The notes under the pieces are model-generated. The model had not been told where the DNA came from. It did not search any database and saw only the letters and a program-made list of their open reading frames with translations. Shown one piece after another: positions 1 to 8,530 of a stretch of DNA of 37,961 nt (position 1 is its first letter; every line of letters starts with the position of its first letter). The translations under genes and the position numbers were made by a program. Source of the DNA: JBMNOI01 sp050942995 (GTDB taxonomy: Bacteria > Chloroflexota > Anaerolineae > UBA1429); the NCBI GenBank assembly GCA_050942995.1, contig JBMNOI010000021.1:1-37961 (forward strand), given 5' to 3'.

Positions 1-678
1 GTGATCGGCGGGAACGGCTCTCAGGCCGGTTCATATGATCTGGTCCAGATGGGTTTTCCCGTCGTCGGAGTTGCGTCGACGATCGATAACGACCTGGAGG
101 GGTCGGATATCACGATCGGGGTCGATACGGCGATCAACGTTGCCCTCGAGGCCATCGATCGCCTCAAGGTGACGGCGGCGTCTCATCGGCGGGCTTTTCT
201 CGTGGAGGTGATGGGGCGCAACTGTGGCTTTGTGGCGTTGATGGCGGGTATCGCCGGTGGCGCCGAGGTGGTGGTGATTCCGGAGCAAGAGTTACCGCCT
301 GAAGAGGTGGCCCGGCAGCTAAGGGCCGCCTACGACCGGGGCAAAGGACATGCCCTGGTGGTTGTGGCCGAGGGCGCGCGAAACAATGCCCGCAAGCTTA
401 TCGAGCACTTTGAGAATCACCCCGAGAGCATCGGATTCGGTCTGCGGGCTACCATTCTGGGGCATGTACAGCGGGGTGCCCAGCCGACGGCGGCCGACCG
501 CCTGCTGGCAACGCGCCTGGGAGAGGGCGCCGTGCGCGCCCTGGAACAGGGCGAGTCGGGTGTGCTGCTGGGGCTGCGGGGGAATCACCTGGTGACAACG
601 CCGCTGTCCGATATCGTCGGACGGCAAAAGCCGCTCGATTTAGATCTGTTCGAGCTGGCCCGTATCATGGCGCAGTAG
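1..678 (+). CDS. pfkA: 6-phosphofructokinase, 3' part (5' end outside window)
   Basis: This is the C-terminal two thirds of an ATP-type 6-phosphofructokinase, which phosphorylates fructose 6-phosphate to fructose 1,6-bisphosphate in glycolysis. The visible 225 residues open with the nucleotide loop GGNGS, followed by STIDND (catalytic aspartates), VMGRNCG, an IPE substrate motif and LGHVQRGAQP near the end. Bacterial enzymes are about 320 residues and carry the GGDGS loop near residue 100, so roughly 100 residues lie upstream; the GTG at base 1 is therefore an internal valine and not a start. The glycine in the loop and the absence of lysine before TIDND point to ATP rather than pyrophosphate as donor. 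Unusual points are Asn in place of the common Asp in the GGDGS loop and Ser in place of Gly before TIDND. Family assignment is secure; donor preference is inferred. Confidence 0.93.
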   Translation: MIGGNGSQAGSYDLVQMGFPVVGVASTIDNDLEGSDITIGVDTAINVALEAIDRLKVTAASHRRAFLVEVMGRNCGFVALMAGIAGGAEVVVIPEQELPPEEVARQLRAAYDRGKGHALVVVAEGARNNARKLIEHFENHPESIGFGLRATILGHVQRGAQPTAADRLLATRLGEGAVRALEQGESGVLLGLRGNHLVTTPLSDIVGRQKPLDLDLFELARIMAQ

Positions 679-721
679 ATCGCCATATGATGAGCGATAC
701 CGCAACAATCGAGGAGGCAGA

Positions 722-1687
722 ATGCTCAAGGTCAAACATGCCGTGATGGTGGGATTGCTGGGTGGCCAGCATGACCGATTCCATACATACACCCCCCCCC
801 GCCCATTGTCGGAGCGGTTGGACATGTTGCGTACTGTGCCCGGCTGCGACGGGATCGAGCCCGTCTATCCCGCCGAGTTTCGCGATCTCGAAAAGGGCGC
901 GCAGCAGATCCTGGCCTCGGGCTGGCCTGTGTCGGCGGTGAACCTGAACGTCAAGGGCGATGACAAGTGGCGAAACGGCTCGTTCACGGCCGACGATCCG
1001 GCGATTCGGGCGGATGCGGTGAACGATCTCAAGATCTGCATGGATCTGGCCGCCGAGCTGGGCGCCAACCTGGTGACCTGTTGCCCGCTCATCGACGGGC
1101 ACAATTATCCCTTCCAGGCCGACTATGTGGCCCAGTGGAACCGTCTGGTTGAAGGGGTGCGCGAGGCGGCATCGTATCGCTCCGACGTGCGCGTCAGTAT
1201 GGAGTTCAAGATCAACGAATCGCGCAATTATTGCGTGCTGGCCGATTCGGGCCGGGCGTTGCATCTGTGCCATCAGGTGGGGCTGGATAACGTGGGCATT
1301 ACCTACGATGTGGGGCATGCCCTGGTGGCCAAAGAAGCGCCCGCTGCGACGACGGCGCTGGTGGCCGACGCGGGCAAACTGTTCTACATGCACTTTAACG
1401 ACAACGACCGCGATTGGGACTGGGACATGATCCCCGGCGCCGTGCACGTCTGGGACCTGATCGAGACGCTCTATTATCTGGATCGCGCCGACTGGGAGGG
1501 CTGGTTCTGCTACGACGTGTTGACGCGAAGCGGCGATGATGTGGTGGGTGTACAGTCGGCGACGTTGCGGGTCATGTCGGCGGCCCTCAAGCTGATGGAC
1601 AAGATAGGACGCGAACGTCTGGGCGCCCTGATCGCCGAGGGCGCGCCGCACGAAAGCGTGCCCTTCCTGTGGGAAGCGCTGCTCTAG
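722..1687 (+). CDS. sugar phosphate isomerase/epimerase-like TIM-barrel protein
   Basis: A 321-residue protein of the xylose-isomerase-like TIM-barrel fold (AP endonuclease 2 superfamily). The pattern of metal-binding acidic and histidine residues is visible: MEFK in mid-protein, YDVGHAL around residue 200, and HFNDND near residue 222. Such proteins isomerise or epimerise sugars or sugar phosphates in the cytosol; the substrate cannot be read from the sequence. The start is well supported by GGAGG seven to eight bases before the ATG. It follows the phosphofructokinase gene by 43 bases and may share its transcript. An uninterrupted run of nine C lies within codons 24 to 27. A second member of the same fold lies at 18620-19429, but the two are not close copies. 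Confidence 0.8.
   Translation: MLKVKHAVMVGLLGGQHDRFHTYTPPRPLSERLDMLRTVPGCDGIEPVYPAEFRDLEKGAQQILASGWPVSAVNLNVKGDDKWRNGSFTADDPAIRADAVNDLKICMDLAAELGANLVTCCPLIDGHNYPFQADYVAQWNRLVEGVREAASYRSDVRVSMEFKINESRNYCVLADSGRALHLCHQVGLDNVGITYDVGHALVAKEAPAATTALVADAGKLFYMHFNDNDRDWDWDMIPGAVHVWDLIETLYYLDRADWEGWFCYDVLTRSGDDVVGVQSATLRVMSAALKLMDKIGRERLGALIAEGAPHESVPFLWEALL
792..800 (+). repeat. C9 homopolymer tract inside a coding sequence
   Basis: Nine consecutive C bases fall in codons 24 to 27 of the TIM-barrel gene, reading Thr-Pro-Pro-Arg. Slippage of one base would shift the frame early in the protein. It may equally be neutral Pro coding, or a place where assembly errors arise. Confidence 0.9.
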
Positions 1688-1711
1688 GTACGACGACGAG
1701 ATGATGATACG

Positions 1712-2692
1712 GTGGGGGGCAGATCGTTGAGCGGCCCGCGAGTCGAGATCTATACCGATGGTGGGTGCGACCCAAATCCCGGCCCCGGAGGGTGGGGGGC
1801 GGTTCTGCTTTCGGGCAAACACCGCAAAGAGATGAGCGGCGCCGACCCCGCCACGACCAACAATCGGATGGAATTGACGGCCGCTATCGAGGCGTTGCGC
1901 AACCTCAAGGTGCCCTGCGATGTCACACTCTATACCGATTCGGAATATCTGCGCAACGGCATCACCCGCTGGGTCAAGGGCTGGCAGGCGCGGGGCTGGC
2001 GCAAGGCGAACGGCCAGCCGGTTGAGAACCGGGATCTGTGGGAAGCGCTGTTGCATCAGGCGCGGCGACATACGATCGATTGGCGCTGGGTCCGAGGGCA
2101 CCAGGGGAATCCCCTCAACGAACGGGCCGACCAGCTGGCGACCGAGGCGCGGCGCAAACTGGTTTCGGAGCGAAGGGGTGGGACGAGCTCGTCTTCTGGC
2201 ACGAACCGCCCCGACAACGGTCGGCATATGGACGCCGTGGCGCTGTACGTTCGTGGATGCGCCCTGGGCGTGCCGGGGCCGGGAGGTTATGCCGCCGTGC
2301 TGGTCGAAGAGACGGGGGCTGAGGCGGTAGCCTCTGGACACTGGCCGTCGGCGACGAATAACGTGATGGAATTGTGGGCCGTGATCGCCGGATTGCGTAC
2401 CCTGAAGCGGCCCTCGCGTGTTACAGTCTATACGCCCTCGAAATACCTGTATGAGGGAGCCAGCCGATGGCTGGCCGATTGGGAGCGGCGCCGGTGGCGC
2501 ACGCGGGACGGACGTCCGGTAAAGCATCGTGAGGTATGGACCGAACTGGTTCATATGATGGGAGATCACGATATCAGTTGGAAGCTGGTGCCTGCGGCGC
2601 GAGCTGGTGTCCATGGAGAACGGGCTGCGCGTGTGGCCCGACAGGAGGCCGAAAAGGCCGCCGGTCAGGCCGGAGCATCCGCCGGGGAGTAA
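1712..2692 (+). CDS. tandem RNase HI protein: active N-terminal and degenerate C-terminal domain
   Basis: A 326-residue protein made of two RNase H folds. The first (about residues 9-150) has the full catalytic set: Asp in YTDGG, Glu in NNRMEL, Asp in YTDSEYL, His in VRGHQGN and Asp in NERADQLA. It should cleave RNA in RNA-DNA hybrids. The second (about residues 172-310) follows the same order of motifs but most key residues are gone: YVRGC replaces YTDGG, YTPSKYL replaces YTDSEYL, and the RGHQGN/ERAD region is unrecognisable; only the MEL glutamate remains. The second copy may bind hybrids or assist the first. The start is uncertain: GTG 1712, or TTG 1727 preceded by a G-rich stretch. Bacterial RNase HI is usually about 150 residues, so this is double length. 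A single-domain enzyme with frame error is unlikely because the frame stays open throughout. Confidence 0.88.
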   Translation: MGGRSLSGPRVEIYTDGGCDPNPGPGGWGAVLLSGKHRKEMSGADPATTNNRMELTAAIEALRNLKVPCDVTLYTDSEYLRNGITRWVKGWQARGWRKANGQPVENRDLWEALLHQARRHTIDWRWVRGHQGNPLNERADQLATEARRKLVSERRGGTSSSSGTNRPDNGRHMDAVALYVRGCALGVPGPGGYAAVLVEETGAEAVASGHWPSATNNVMELWAVIAGLRTLKRPSRVTVYTPSKYLYEGASRWLADWERRRWRTRDGRPVKHREVWTELVHMMGDHDISWKLVPAARAGVHGERAARVARQEAEKAAGQAGASAGE

Positions 2693-2716
2693 ATGCAACA
2701 AGATCGGAGCGTTTCG

Positions 2717-3424
2717 ATGAGCCATGATGGAAGCGGCGCTGCTCTGGGAGCAGCTCGTACAGGCGGTCTCCGAGGGGCGGCCGCTGTTATTTTCGAGAGA
2801 TTGGGTATGGCGAACATAATCACGGTTGCGCGATTGCCATTGTTAATCGCCATCGTGCTTCTCTTTTATTCTCCGTCGCCTGTGGTGCGGTTGATCAGCG
2901 TGGTGCTGCTGGTGGTGTTGATCGGCATGGACACTCTCGATGGGCTGATTGCACGGGCCCGTAATGAGGTGTCGTTGATGGGCAGCGTGCTGGACATCAT
3001 GGCCGATCGTGCCGTCGAACTGGTGCTGTGGGTGGTATACGCCGATCTCGGCCTGGTGCCGGTGGCGATTCCGATTATCTTTGTGCTGCGGGGGACCATT
3101 GTGGACTCGTTGCGCAGCGTGCATGTGAGCGCGGGCACGGCGCCGTTCAAGGGGATGCGTACCGGCATCGGCAAGTGGCTGGTGGGTAGTCCGTTCATGC
3201 GCAGCGCTTACGGCATCAGCAAGCTGATTTCCTTTGCGGGGCTGGCCCTGACGCATGCTCTGGCGGCGTATGCCGCTCTGGGCACAGTGTCCGACGCCAT
3301 TGTTGGGCAAAGCCTAACCCTGTTCCTGATTACGAGCTGGATATCGGTCGCATTCTGTCTGGCGCGCGGGCTCCCGGTGATCGTGGAGGCAATGTCGTCG
3401 GCAGCCCATCACGACGCCACCTAG
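2717..3424 (+). CDS. CDP-alcohol phosphatidyltransferase family protein
   Basis: An integral membrane enzyme that joins a CDP-diacylglycerol-type donor to an alcohol with release of CMP. The complete family signature D-x2-DG-x2-AR-x8-G-x3-D-x3-D is present, beginning DTLDGLIAR, with all four metal-binding aspartates. Several hydrophobic segments surround it. Three in-frame ATGs compete: 2693 (abutting the RNase H stop), 2717 (GGAG seven bases upstream, preferred) and 2807, where the protein begins like many relatives with MANIITVARLP. The acceptor alcohol (glycerol phosphate, inositol phosphate or other) is not readable. The next gene is a PatA/LpxL-type acyltransferase 30 bases on, an arrangement that recalls the phosphatidylinositol mannoside gene pair of actinobacteria and suggests both work on one membrane lipid. 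Confidence 0.85.
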   Translation: MSHDGSGAALGAARTGGLRGAAAVIFERLGMANIITVARLPLLIAIVLLFYSPSPVVRLISVVLLVVLIGMDTLDGLIARARNEVSLMGSVLDIMADRAVELVLWVVYADLGLVPVAIPIIFVLRGTIVDSLRSVHVSAGTAPFKGMRTGIGKWLVGSPFMRSAYGISKLISFAGLALTHALAAYAALGTVSDAIVGQSLTLFLITSWISVAFCLARGLPVIVEAMSSAAHHDAT

Positions 3425-3454
3425 CTGGCTAAAATCCATATACAGGGTGCAGCT

Positions 3455-4426
3455 ATGAAAGCGCAAGACATCCTCGGCAGTCCGCCCTTTGTTTTCCTGG
3501 GCATCGCGATCTCGCGAACGTTGCCGCCACGCACGGTGTACTGGCTGGCGAAACGTATCGCGCGGTCTATGGCCCGACGACGCAACCAGATGTTTTCCAC
3601 GGTGCGCCATAATCTGGCTCATGTCGTGCCTGACGCGGATGACGCCGAGCTGGATCGTATGGCGGAGAACGCCATCTATCACGCCGGCCGCACCTATTTC
3701 GATATGTTTCGGCTGACGATGGACGATTATCGGGCCGGTCGGGCGCAGGTATGCCTCGATGCGGAGGCCTGGGAGGCTGCGCGCAACGAGTTGCTGGGGC
3801 CGCGGGGCACCATCATCGTCGGGCCGCATATGAGCAATTTCGATCTGGCCTCTCAGTGGTTCGCGGCGCAAGGGGTCGAGATTCAGGCGTTGAGCCTGGC
3901 CGAGCCGGATATGGGGACCCGTGTGGTGAACCGGCTACGTAGCCACCGGGGGATCACCATGACGCCGGTGAACCTGAATGCGCTCCGGCTCGCCATGACG
4001 AGGCTAAAGCGGGGCGGAGTGGTCATGACCGGTGTGGACCGCCCCGTGTCGGAAAAAGACCGCCCCCTCCCGTTTTTCGGACGGCCTGCCCGCCTGCCGA
4101 CGGGCCATGTGCGCCTGGCGTTGCAGACCGACTCGCGTTTGCTGGTGGCCTGCTGCGTTCAGGCTCCCGATGGCTGCTACAACATCCATATCGCGCCTCC
4201 GCTGGAGATGGAACGTACCGGGAAGGGTAGGGAAGTCGATGAACGGCACAATGCGTTGCGGGTGCTGGCCATTCTGGAGGATATGATCCGTATGGCGCCC
4301 TCTCAGTGGTTGATGTTTGTGCCCGTGTGGCGACCTGAGGATATCGGGGCGAACGAGGTGGCTGTTGAGGATGTCGACACCGCACCGGACCGTTTGCCTG
4401 CCTGTGGAGTGAGCGACCGGTCCTGA
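3455..4426 (+). CDS. LpxL/HtrB/PatA-type lipid acyltransferase
   Basis: A 323-residue protein of the bacterial lipid A biosynthesis acyltransferase family, also used in actinobacteria to acylate phosphatidylinositol mannosides. The catalytic H-x4-D motif is HMSNFD at residues 125-130, preceded by the typical IIVGPH strand. Further along, GVDRPVSEKDRPLPFFGRP matches the conserved block that includes the substrate-binding arginine and the FFG turn. A hydrophobic N-terminal stretch (about residues 10-20) suggests membrane association. No lipid A genes are seen here, so a glycolipid or phospholipid acceptor is more likely than lipid A. It follows the CDP-alcohol phosphatidyltransferase closely and ends at a strong terminator, so the two probably form the end of one operon. 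Confidence 0.82.
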   Translation: MKAQDILGSPPFVFLGIAISRTLPPRTVYWLAKRIARSMARRRNQMFSTVRHNLAHVVPDADDAELDRMAENAIYHAGRTYFDMFRLTMDDYRAGRAQVCLDAEAWEAARNELLGPRGTIIVGPHMSNFDLASQWFAAQGVEIQALSLAEPDMGTRVVNRLRSHRGITMTPVNLNALRLAMTRLKRGGVVMTGVDRPVSEKDRPLPFFGRPARLPTGHVRLALQTDSRLLVACCVQAPDGCYNIHIAPPLEMERTGKGREVDERHNALRVLAILEDMIRMAPSQWLMFVPVWRPEDIGANEVAVEDVDTAPDRLPACGVSDRS

Positions 4427-4451
4427 TCGGACGATGACGGGAAAAGATGAG

Positions 4452-4486
4452 GCGGGAATATCCACATCCGGATATTCCCGCTTTTT
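4452..4486 (+). terminator. rho-independent terminator, probably bidirectional
   Basis: A perfect 12-bp stem (arms 4452-4463 and 4470-4481) with a 6-base loop is followed on the plus strand by five T. It closes the acyltransferase operon. On the minus strand the same stem is followed by a T-rich stretch, so it can also end the convergent coiled-coil gene at 4490. Confidence 0.92.
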
Positions 4487-4489
4487 AAT

Positions 4490-7120
4490 TTACATGCTGT
4501 TCAGCAGATCGCGGGCCTGGCGTAACTGGCGAAGGGCCTCCTCCACCGTCGTTGCGTTCTGGGCCAGGGTACGGATACGGAGTGCGCCGGCATAATACTC
4601 TTCCAGCGCGGCCAGCTCCTCGGTCTGGCCCTGTGCTCTGAGCTGGTCGGCGCGCCGACGCCCCCGCTCCAGGGATGATTCGATAGCCCGCGCTTCCTCC
4701 TCCAGGCGACGCAGCGAGCTGTCGATCTGGGCGTGCAGTCTCGAATAGCCGGCCTCGGCCTCCTGGGCCGCATTGAGCGCCTGTTGCAAGAGATTGCCGG
4801 CCTGCATCAACGTGGGAGCCTCCTGGCTCTCGCGCTCCAGGGCGATGGTGCGTTCCCATATAGCGTCTACCGGGTCGGTATCCCAGCCAATCCCCTTCCA
4901 GGGATTATCGCGCTGCATTTCGCGCACCCGATTGCGCAGATTGCGGCCAGATTGCAGAACGCGCCTGTACTGCTTGTCCAGCGCGTCCAGGTTGCGGCGC
5001 CCCTCGACGATCTGGTGGTAGATGCCTTCGATGCGCTGCTCCAGCGTGCCGGCACGGCGGCCGAGCAGGTCGCGCAATGCGGCGGGGTTCTCTGCGTGGC
5101 GCTCGACCTCGTTGCGCCAGATATCCAGATCGTTGGCCAGCGACTCGACGCTCTCGTCGGGGCCCGGTTGGGCCACAGGGTCCAGCCGCGTCAGCCGTGC
5201 CCAGGCCTTGTCGATGCGGGTCACGGTTTCACGGCGCATCCGGGCGTAATGCTGAAGATCGCTCTCACAGGCCTGCTGAACCTCTTCGATCTGCCGAAGC
5301 GTCGCCGGAAGCCACTCGTTTACGGCACGATCATAGTCAACCTGGCCCATATCGGCTAACGCCTCGAACTGTTCGGCCAGCGCATCATACAGGCTGTCGT
5401 AGCGCTGCTGCAATTCGGGCAACATGCGCTCTCGTGCGGCGGTCAGCGGGGGGAGCATCTCATCCTTGATCCGGGTGATGGTTTCGTCCAGTTCGGTGCG
5501 CAGTCCGTCAAGCCGGGTCCTCTCGTCTTCCATGCTGACGACAAGGTCTGTGACGCGCTCCAATTCCTCGCGGGCGCGGGTCAGCGTATCGAGGCACTCG
5601 GGCATCTCGGACTGGCGATAGTGCCGGCGATAACGCACATCCTCCGGAAGCTGCTCCAGTTGATCCTCGATGGCGCGCAGCCCGGCCTCTGCCTCACCAT
5701 CCGCCGCGTCCAGGCGATCGTCCCAGTGGCGGGCATACATCTGCAGCGCCGTGCGCGCCTCTTCCAGGCGACGGTAACGGTCGGCCAGGGTTTCCCCGTC
5801 CAGCTCATCCAGCAGCTCCTCGATATCGTTCACCGTATCGGCCAACGGCTCGACACCGGTCACGGCCTGCTCGAGATAGTCACGAGCGCGCTCGGCCAGG
5901 GCAATCGCCGCCTGATAGCCCTCGGTCGTCCCCAGATCGCGGCGTCGCTCGGCCTGACGATAGATATCCGAGGCCTTTTCGATGAGCGAAAGACTTAGAT
6001 CGGGCTCGATCTGTTCGATCTGACGGGTCAGGTGATCGCAGGCGGATTGGGCATCGGCCAGGGCACGAACGCTGCCCTCCATGGCTTCTTTGCTGCGGTT
6101 CATCAACGTATCCAGAGCGCCCAGCCGGTCGGTGAGCGACTCGATGCGGGCATCGAAATCGGCCACCTCCTGCGCGACGGCGTCATAGGCCTGAAGGGTT
6201 CGCGCCGAGATGACCTCGCTCAGACGCGATGTGTCGTTGCGAATACCGGCCAGCGCCTCGGCGATGGCCGGTTCGGTGGCGCCGCGCGACTTGAGCCCCT
6301 CCCATCGTTCGGCGATGAAATCCAGGCTGCTGTTCACCCGCGCGATGAGATTCTGGGCACGGGTGCGGGCGGTGGCCAGCCGTTGCAGCAACTGATCCAG
6401 TTCGGCAATAGAGGCGGTGGCGGCCTCTAGCGCGGCATCTACATGAGTGACGGTGGTGGGCATATCTTCGGCTGCCGTGCCGTCCAGCAGATCGAGGGCG
6501 GCGTCCAGCGATGCGCCGGTGTGCTCCAGGCGGCGACGCACATCCTCCAGATCGACGGTGCCGGCCTCTTCCTCAGCCTCCAGCATGGCGCCCAGGCGAC
6601 GACCCTCGGCGCGAGCCTCATTGAGAAGGGCGCGCACAATGTGGGGGATCTCTTCGACCAGCACCTGTTGCTCGCCGAGGGCGGCCAGGTTCTCCTCTCC
6701 GCGATCGAGCAGCCGGCGCACGGCGCGCACATCGCGCCAGGTGACCACGCTCTTGAGCAGGGGCCCCCAGCCACGCAGCAACAAGAGGTCGACGACGGTC
6801 GGTTGGGAGAAGCGAAACGATTGCAGCGCCGGCCAGACGTCGCGGATCTCTTCGATGACGACGGTTATCTCGCTCAACCGTTCTCGAGCCTCCTGATCGG
6901 GTTGCTGATAGCGCCCCGGTCGGGGGACCTCGGGCCAGAGAGATTCCTGAGAGCCGGCCGCATCCATCAGCGCCTGCAGTCGCTCGGTTTCACCCTCCAG
7001 AAAAGGGCCGTCGCGGCGGAGCAACCATCCCATCCACTGCAAGATGGGCCATGGCCCCATGCCGGCCAGCAAGTAGAGACCCAGTCCCACCGCCGGGATG
7101 ATATACCACCAGTTCACCAC
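4490..7120 (-). CDS. membrane-anchored long coiled-coil protein, EzrA-like layout
   Basis: An 876-residue protein with one N-terminal membrane segment (about residues 4-20, after NWW) and then a very long, charged, heptad-rich region rich in Glu, Arg, Leu and Ala with no enzymatic motif. The open frame extends 61 codons further upstream, but that part would overlap the neighbouring dehydratase gene; GTG 7120 has a perfect AGGAGG eight bases before it and is the start. The layout (short outside end, one membrane helix, cytoplasmic coiled coil) is that of EzrA, the division-ring regulator of Firmicutes, but I cannot show homology from sequence alone. A structural or cell-shape role is a guess. 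It converges on the acyltransferase gene and lies 49 bases downstream of the dehydratase gene, likely in one transcript. Confidence 0.75.
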   Translation of the reverse strand: MVNWWYIIPAVGLGLYLLAGMGPWPILQWMGWLLRRDGPFLEGETERLQALMDAAGSQESLWPEVPRPGRYQQPDQEARERLSEITVVIEEIRDVWPALQSFRFSQPTVVDLLLLRGWGPLLKSVVTWRDVRAVRRLLDRGEENLAALGEQQVLVEEIPHIVRALLNEARAEGRRLGAMLEAEEEAGTVDLEDVRRRLEHTGASLDAALDLLDGTAAEDMPTTVTHVDAALEAATASIAELDQLLQRLATARTRAQNLIARVNSSLDFIAERWEGLKSRGATEPAIAEALAGIRNDTSRLSEVISARTLQAYDAVAQEVADFDARIESLTDRLGALDTLMNRSKEAMEGSVRALADAQSACDHLTRQIEQIEPDLSLSLIEKASDIYRQAERRRDLGTTEGYQAAIALAERARDYLEQAVTGVEPLADTVNDIEELLDELDGETLADRYRRLEEARTALQMYARHWDDRLDAADGEAEAGLRAIEDQLEQLPEDVRYRRHYRQSEMPECLDTLTRAREELERVTDLVVSMEDERTRLDGLRTELDETITRIKDEMLPPLTAARERMLPELQQRYDSLYDALAEQFEALADMGQVDYDRAVNEWLPATLRQIEEVQQACESDLQHYARMRRETVTRIDKAWARLTRLDPVAQPGPDESVESLANDLDIWRNEVERHAENPAALRDLLGRRAGTLEQRIEGIYHQIVEGRRNLDALDKQYRRVLQSGRNLRNRVREMQRDNPWKGIGWDTDPVDAIWERTIALERESQEAPTLMQAGNLLQQALNAAQEAEAGYSRLHAQIDSSLRRLEEEARAIESSLERGRRRADQLRAQGQTEELAALEEYYAGALRIRTLAQNATTVEEALRQLRQARDLLNSM

Positions 7121-7128
7121 AATATATG

Positions 7129-7134
7129 CCTCCT
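7129..7134 (-). promoter_or_regulatory. ribosome binding site that fixes the start of the coiled-coil gene
   Basis: AGGAGG on the minus strand lies eight bases before GTG 7120. It rules against the longer frame that runs into the dehydratase gene. Confidence 0.85.
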
Positions 7135-7169
7135 GTGCTCGAGAACGCCGAGTGTGACAGTGACGGAAA

Positions 7170-8312
7170 CTACCAGTTGGTGAAAGAGCCGTCCTCACGG
7201 TGCAGGTGGGGAAGCTCGTGCATGCGAAAGGACGCCGCGGCCGCAGCCTGTCGATCGAGCTCGATGCCCAGCCCCGGCGCGGTCGGGGGCAGCAGATAGC
7301 CATCCTCCCACACGGGTTGATTCAGAACAATATCGGTGAGGGCGGTGCCGGGGCGGCGTGGCTGTTCCTGCACGGCAAAATTCGAGATAGCCAGATTGAA
7401 CTGCAAACAGGCGGCGGTGGCCACAGGCCCCAGCGGATTGTGCACGGCCACATCGATATAGTGGCCCTCGCACCATCCGGCGATTTTGATCCCCTCGGTG
7501 ATGCCGGCGCATATGCACAGGTCGATGCGGGCGTAATCGATCAGATCGCGGTCGATCAGCTCGCGGAACTCGTACTTGCTGGCGAACTGTTCGCCCGCTG
7601 CCAGAGGGAGATCGATCTTTTCTCGGAGCAGGTGAAAGGCCTGTGGACTCTCGGAGCGGGCCGGATCCTCCATAAAGAAGGGGCGGAGGGGCGCCACCTC
7701 ACGGCAGAGGAGGATGGCCTCGGGCAGGCTGAGACGGGTGTGGATATCAAAGCAGATCTCGACGTCATCGCCCACGGCCTCGCGTATGGCGTGGAACTGG
7801 TCGATGGCGCGGCGCACGGCGCGAGGGCCGTTGAGGGTATCGCCCTCGACGGGGAGTCCCCAGCGCACGAATTTCCAGCCTTCGGCCACTTTGGCGCGGG
7901 CATCGGCGACCAGACCGTCGGTATCCTGCGAATTCTCGCCGCTCAGATGGCAGTAGCACACCACCTTGTCGCGTACCCGTCCGCCCAGCAGATCGTATAT
8001 CGGGCGGTTCAGCGCTTTGCCCTTGATGTCCCAGAGGGCGATATCGATGGCGGCGATGGCGCTCCCCAGGATGCGATCGTGGGGAAAAAAGCCGCCTCGG
8101 GATAGGGTTTGCCAGATATGTTCGGTGCGCATGGGGTCCTGGCCGACCAGGAGCGGTCGATAGTGGTCGATGGCGCCCATCACGGCACGCTCACGACCGG
8201 TCAGGCCCGATTCGCCCATCCCATAGATGCCCTCGTCGGTATCCACTACGACAAAGAGATAATTCCGATGGCCGGCCCAGACGGGATAGCAGGTGATGTC
8301 GGTGATTTTCAT
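7170..8312 (-). CDS. mandelate racemase/enolase superfamily sugar-acid dehydratase
   Basis: A 380-residue cytosolic enzyme of the enolase superfamily, which abstracts a proton next to a carboxylate using a bound Mg ion. Metal ligands are visible as Asp189 (in FDIHTR), Glu215 (FMEDP) and Glu241 (AAGEQ); His191 and His291 (VHNPLGPVATAA) are placed like the acid/base histidines of galactonate and mannonate dehydratases (DgoD/ManD group). Exact substrate is open. The frame runs 11 codons further upstream, but ATG 8312 has GGAG seven bases before it and starts with the usual MKITDI. A TTGACA-type promoter lies about 50 bases upstream. Together with the isomerases and the oxidoreductase elsewhere in the window it suggests use of plant or microbial sugar acids. 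Confidence 0.88.
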   Translation of the reverse strand: MKITDITCYPVWAGHRNYLFVVVDTDEGIYGMGESGLTGRERAVMGAIDHYRPLLVGQDPMRTEHIWQTLSRGGFFPHDRILGSAIAAIDIALWDIKGKALNRPIYDLLGGRVRDKVVCYCHLSGENSQDTDGLVADARAKVAEGWKFVRWGLPVEGDTLNGPRAVRRAIDQFHAIREAVGDDVEICFDIHTRLSLPEAILLCREVAPLRPFFMEDPARSESPQAFHLLREKIDLPLAAGEQFASKYEFRELIDRDLIDYARIDLCICAGITEGIKIAGWCEGHYIDVAVHNPLGPVATAACLQFNLAISNFAVQEQPRRPGTALTDIVLNQPVWEDGYLLPPTAPGLGIELDRQAAAAASFRMHELPHLHREDGSFTNW

Positions 8313-8361
8313 GTGATTGCTCCGGGTGGTTGGTGCGTTGCCCAATTTTGCGAGCAGCCCC

Positions 8362-8391
8362 AGTGTATGCGGGCGGGGGTTGTGGTGTCAA
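8362..8391 (-). promoter_or_regulatory. sigma-70-like promoter of the dehydratase gene
   Basis: On the minus strand TTGACA (8391-8386) and TACACT (8367-8362) are separated by 18 bases. It lies upstream of ATG 8312 and is divergent from the DprA-like gene promoter. Confidence 0.6.
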
Positions 8392-8455
8392 GTTGCACCT
8401 GCTGCCGAACGGGCATCGGCGTAAAGGTGAGGTGAAAGGTGGGTGCGGAGCGACA

Positions 8456-8483
8456 TTGACACGCATAAGTGCCGTGTTATAAT
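8456..8483 (+). promoter_or_regulatory. consensus sigma-70 promoter of the DprA-like gene
   Basis: Both hexamers match consensus exactly: TTGACA (8456-8461) and TATAAT (8478-8483), spacer 16. The expected transcript starts about 40 bases before GTG 8531. Confidence 0.88.
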
Positions 8484-8530
8484 GCCCTGGTGCTGCCAAA
8501 TGAAGTAGACATAATGGAGTAAACAGGATT

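Noticed and set aside
665..2725. Long minus-strand open frame (686 codons) opposite the isomerase and RNase H genes
   Set aside because: Antisense of two clearly recognised genes, rich in His, Arg, Pro and Gln, with no domain; a product of high GC content.
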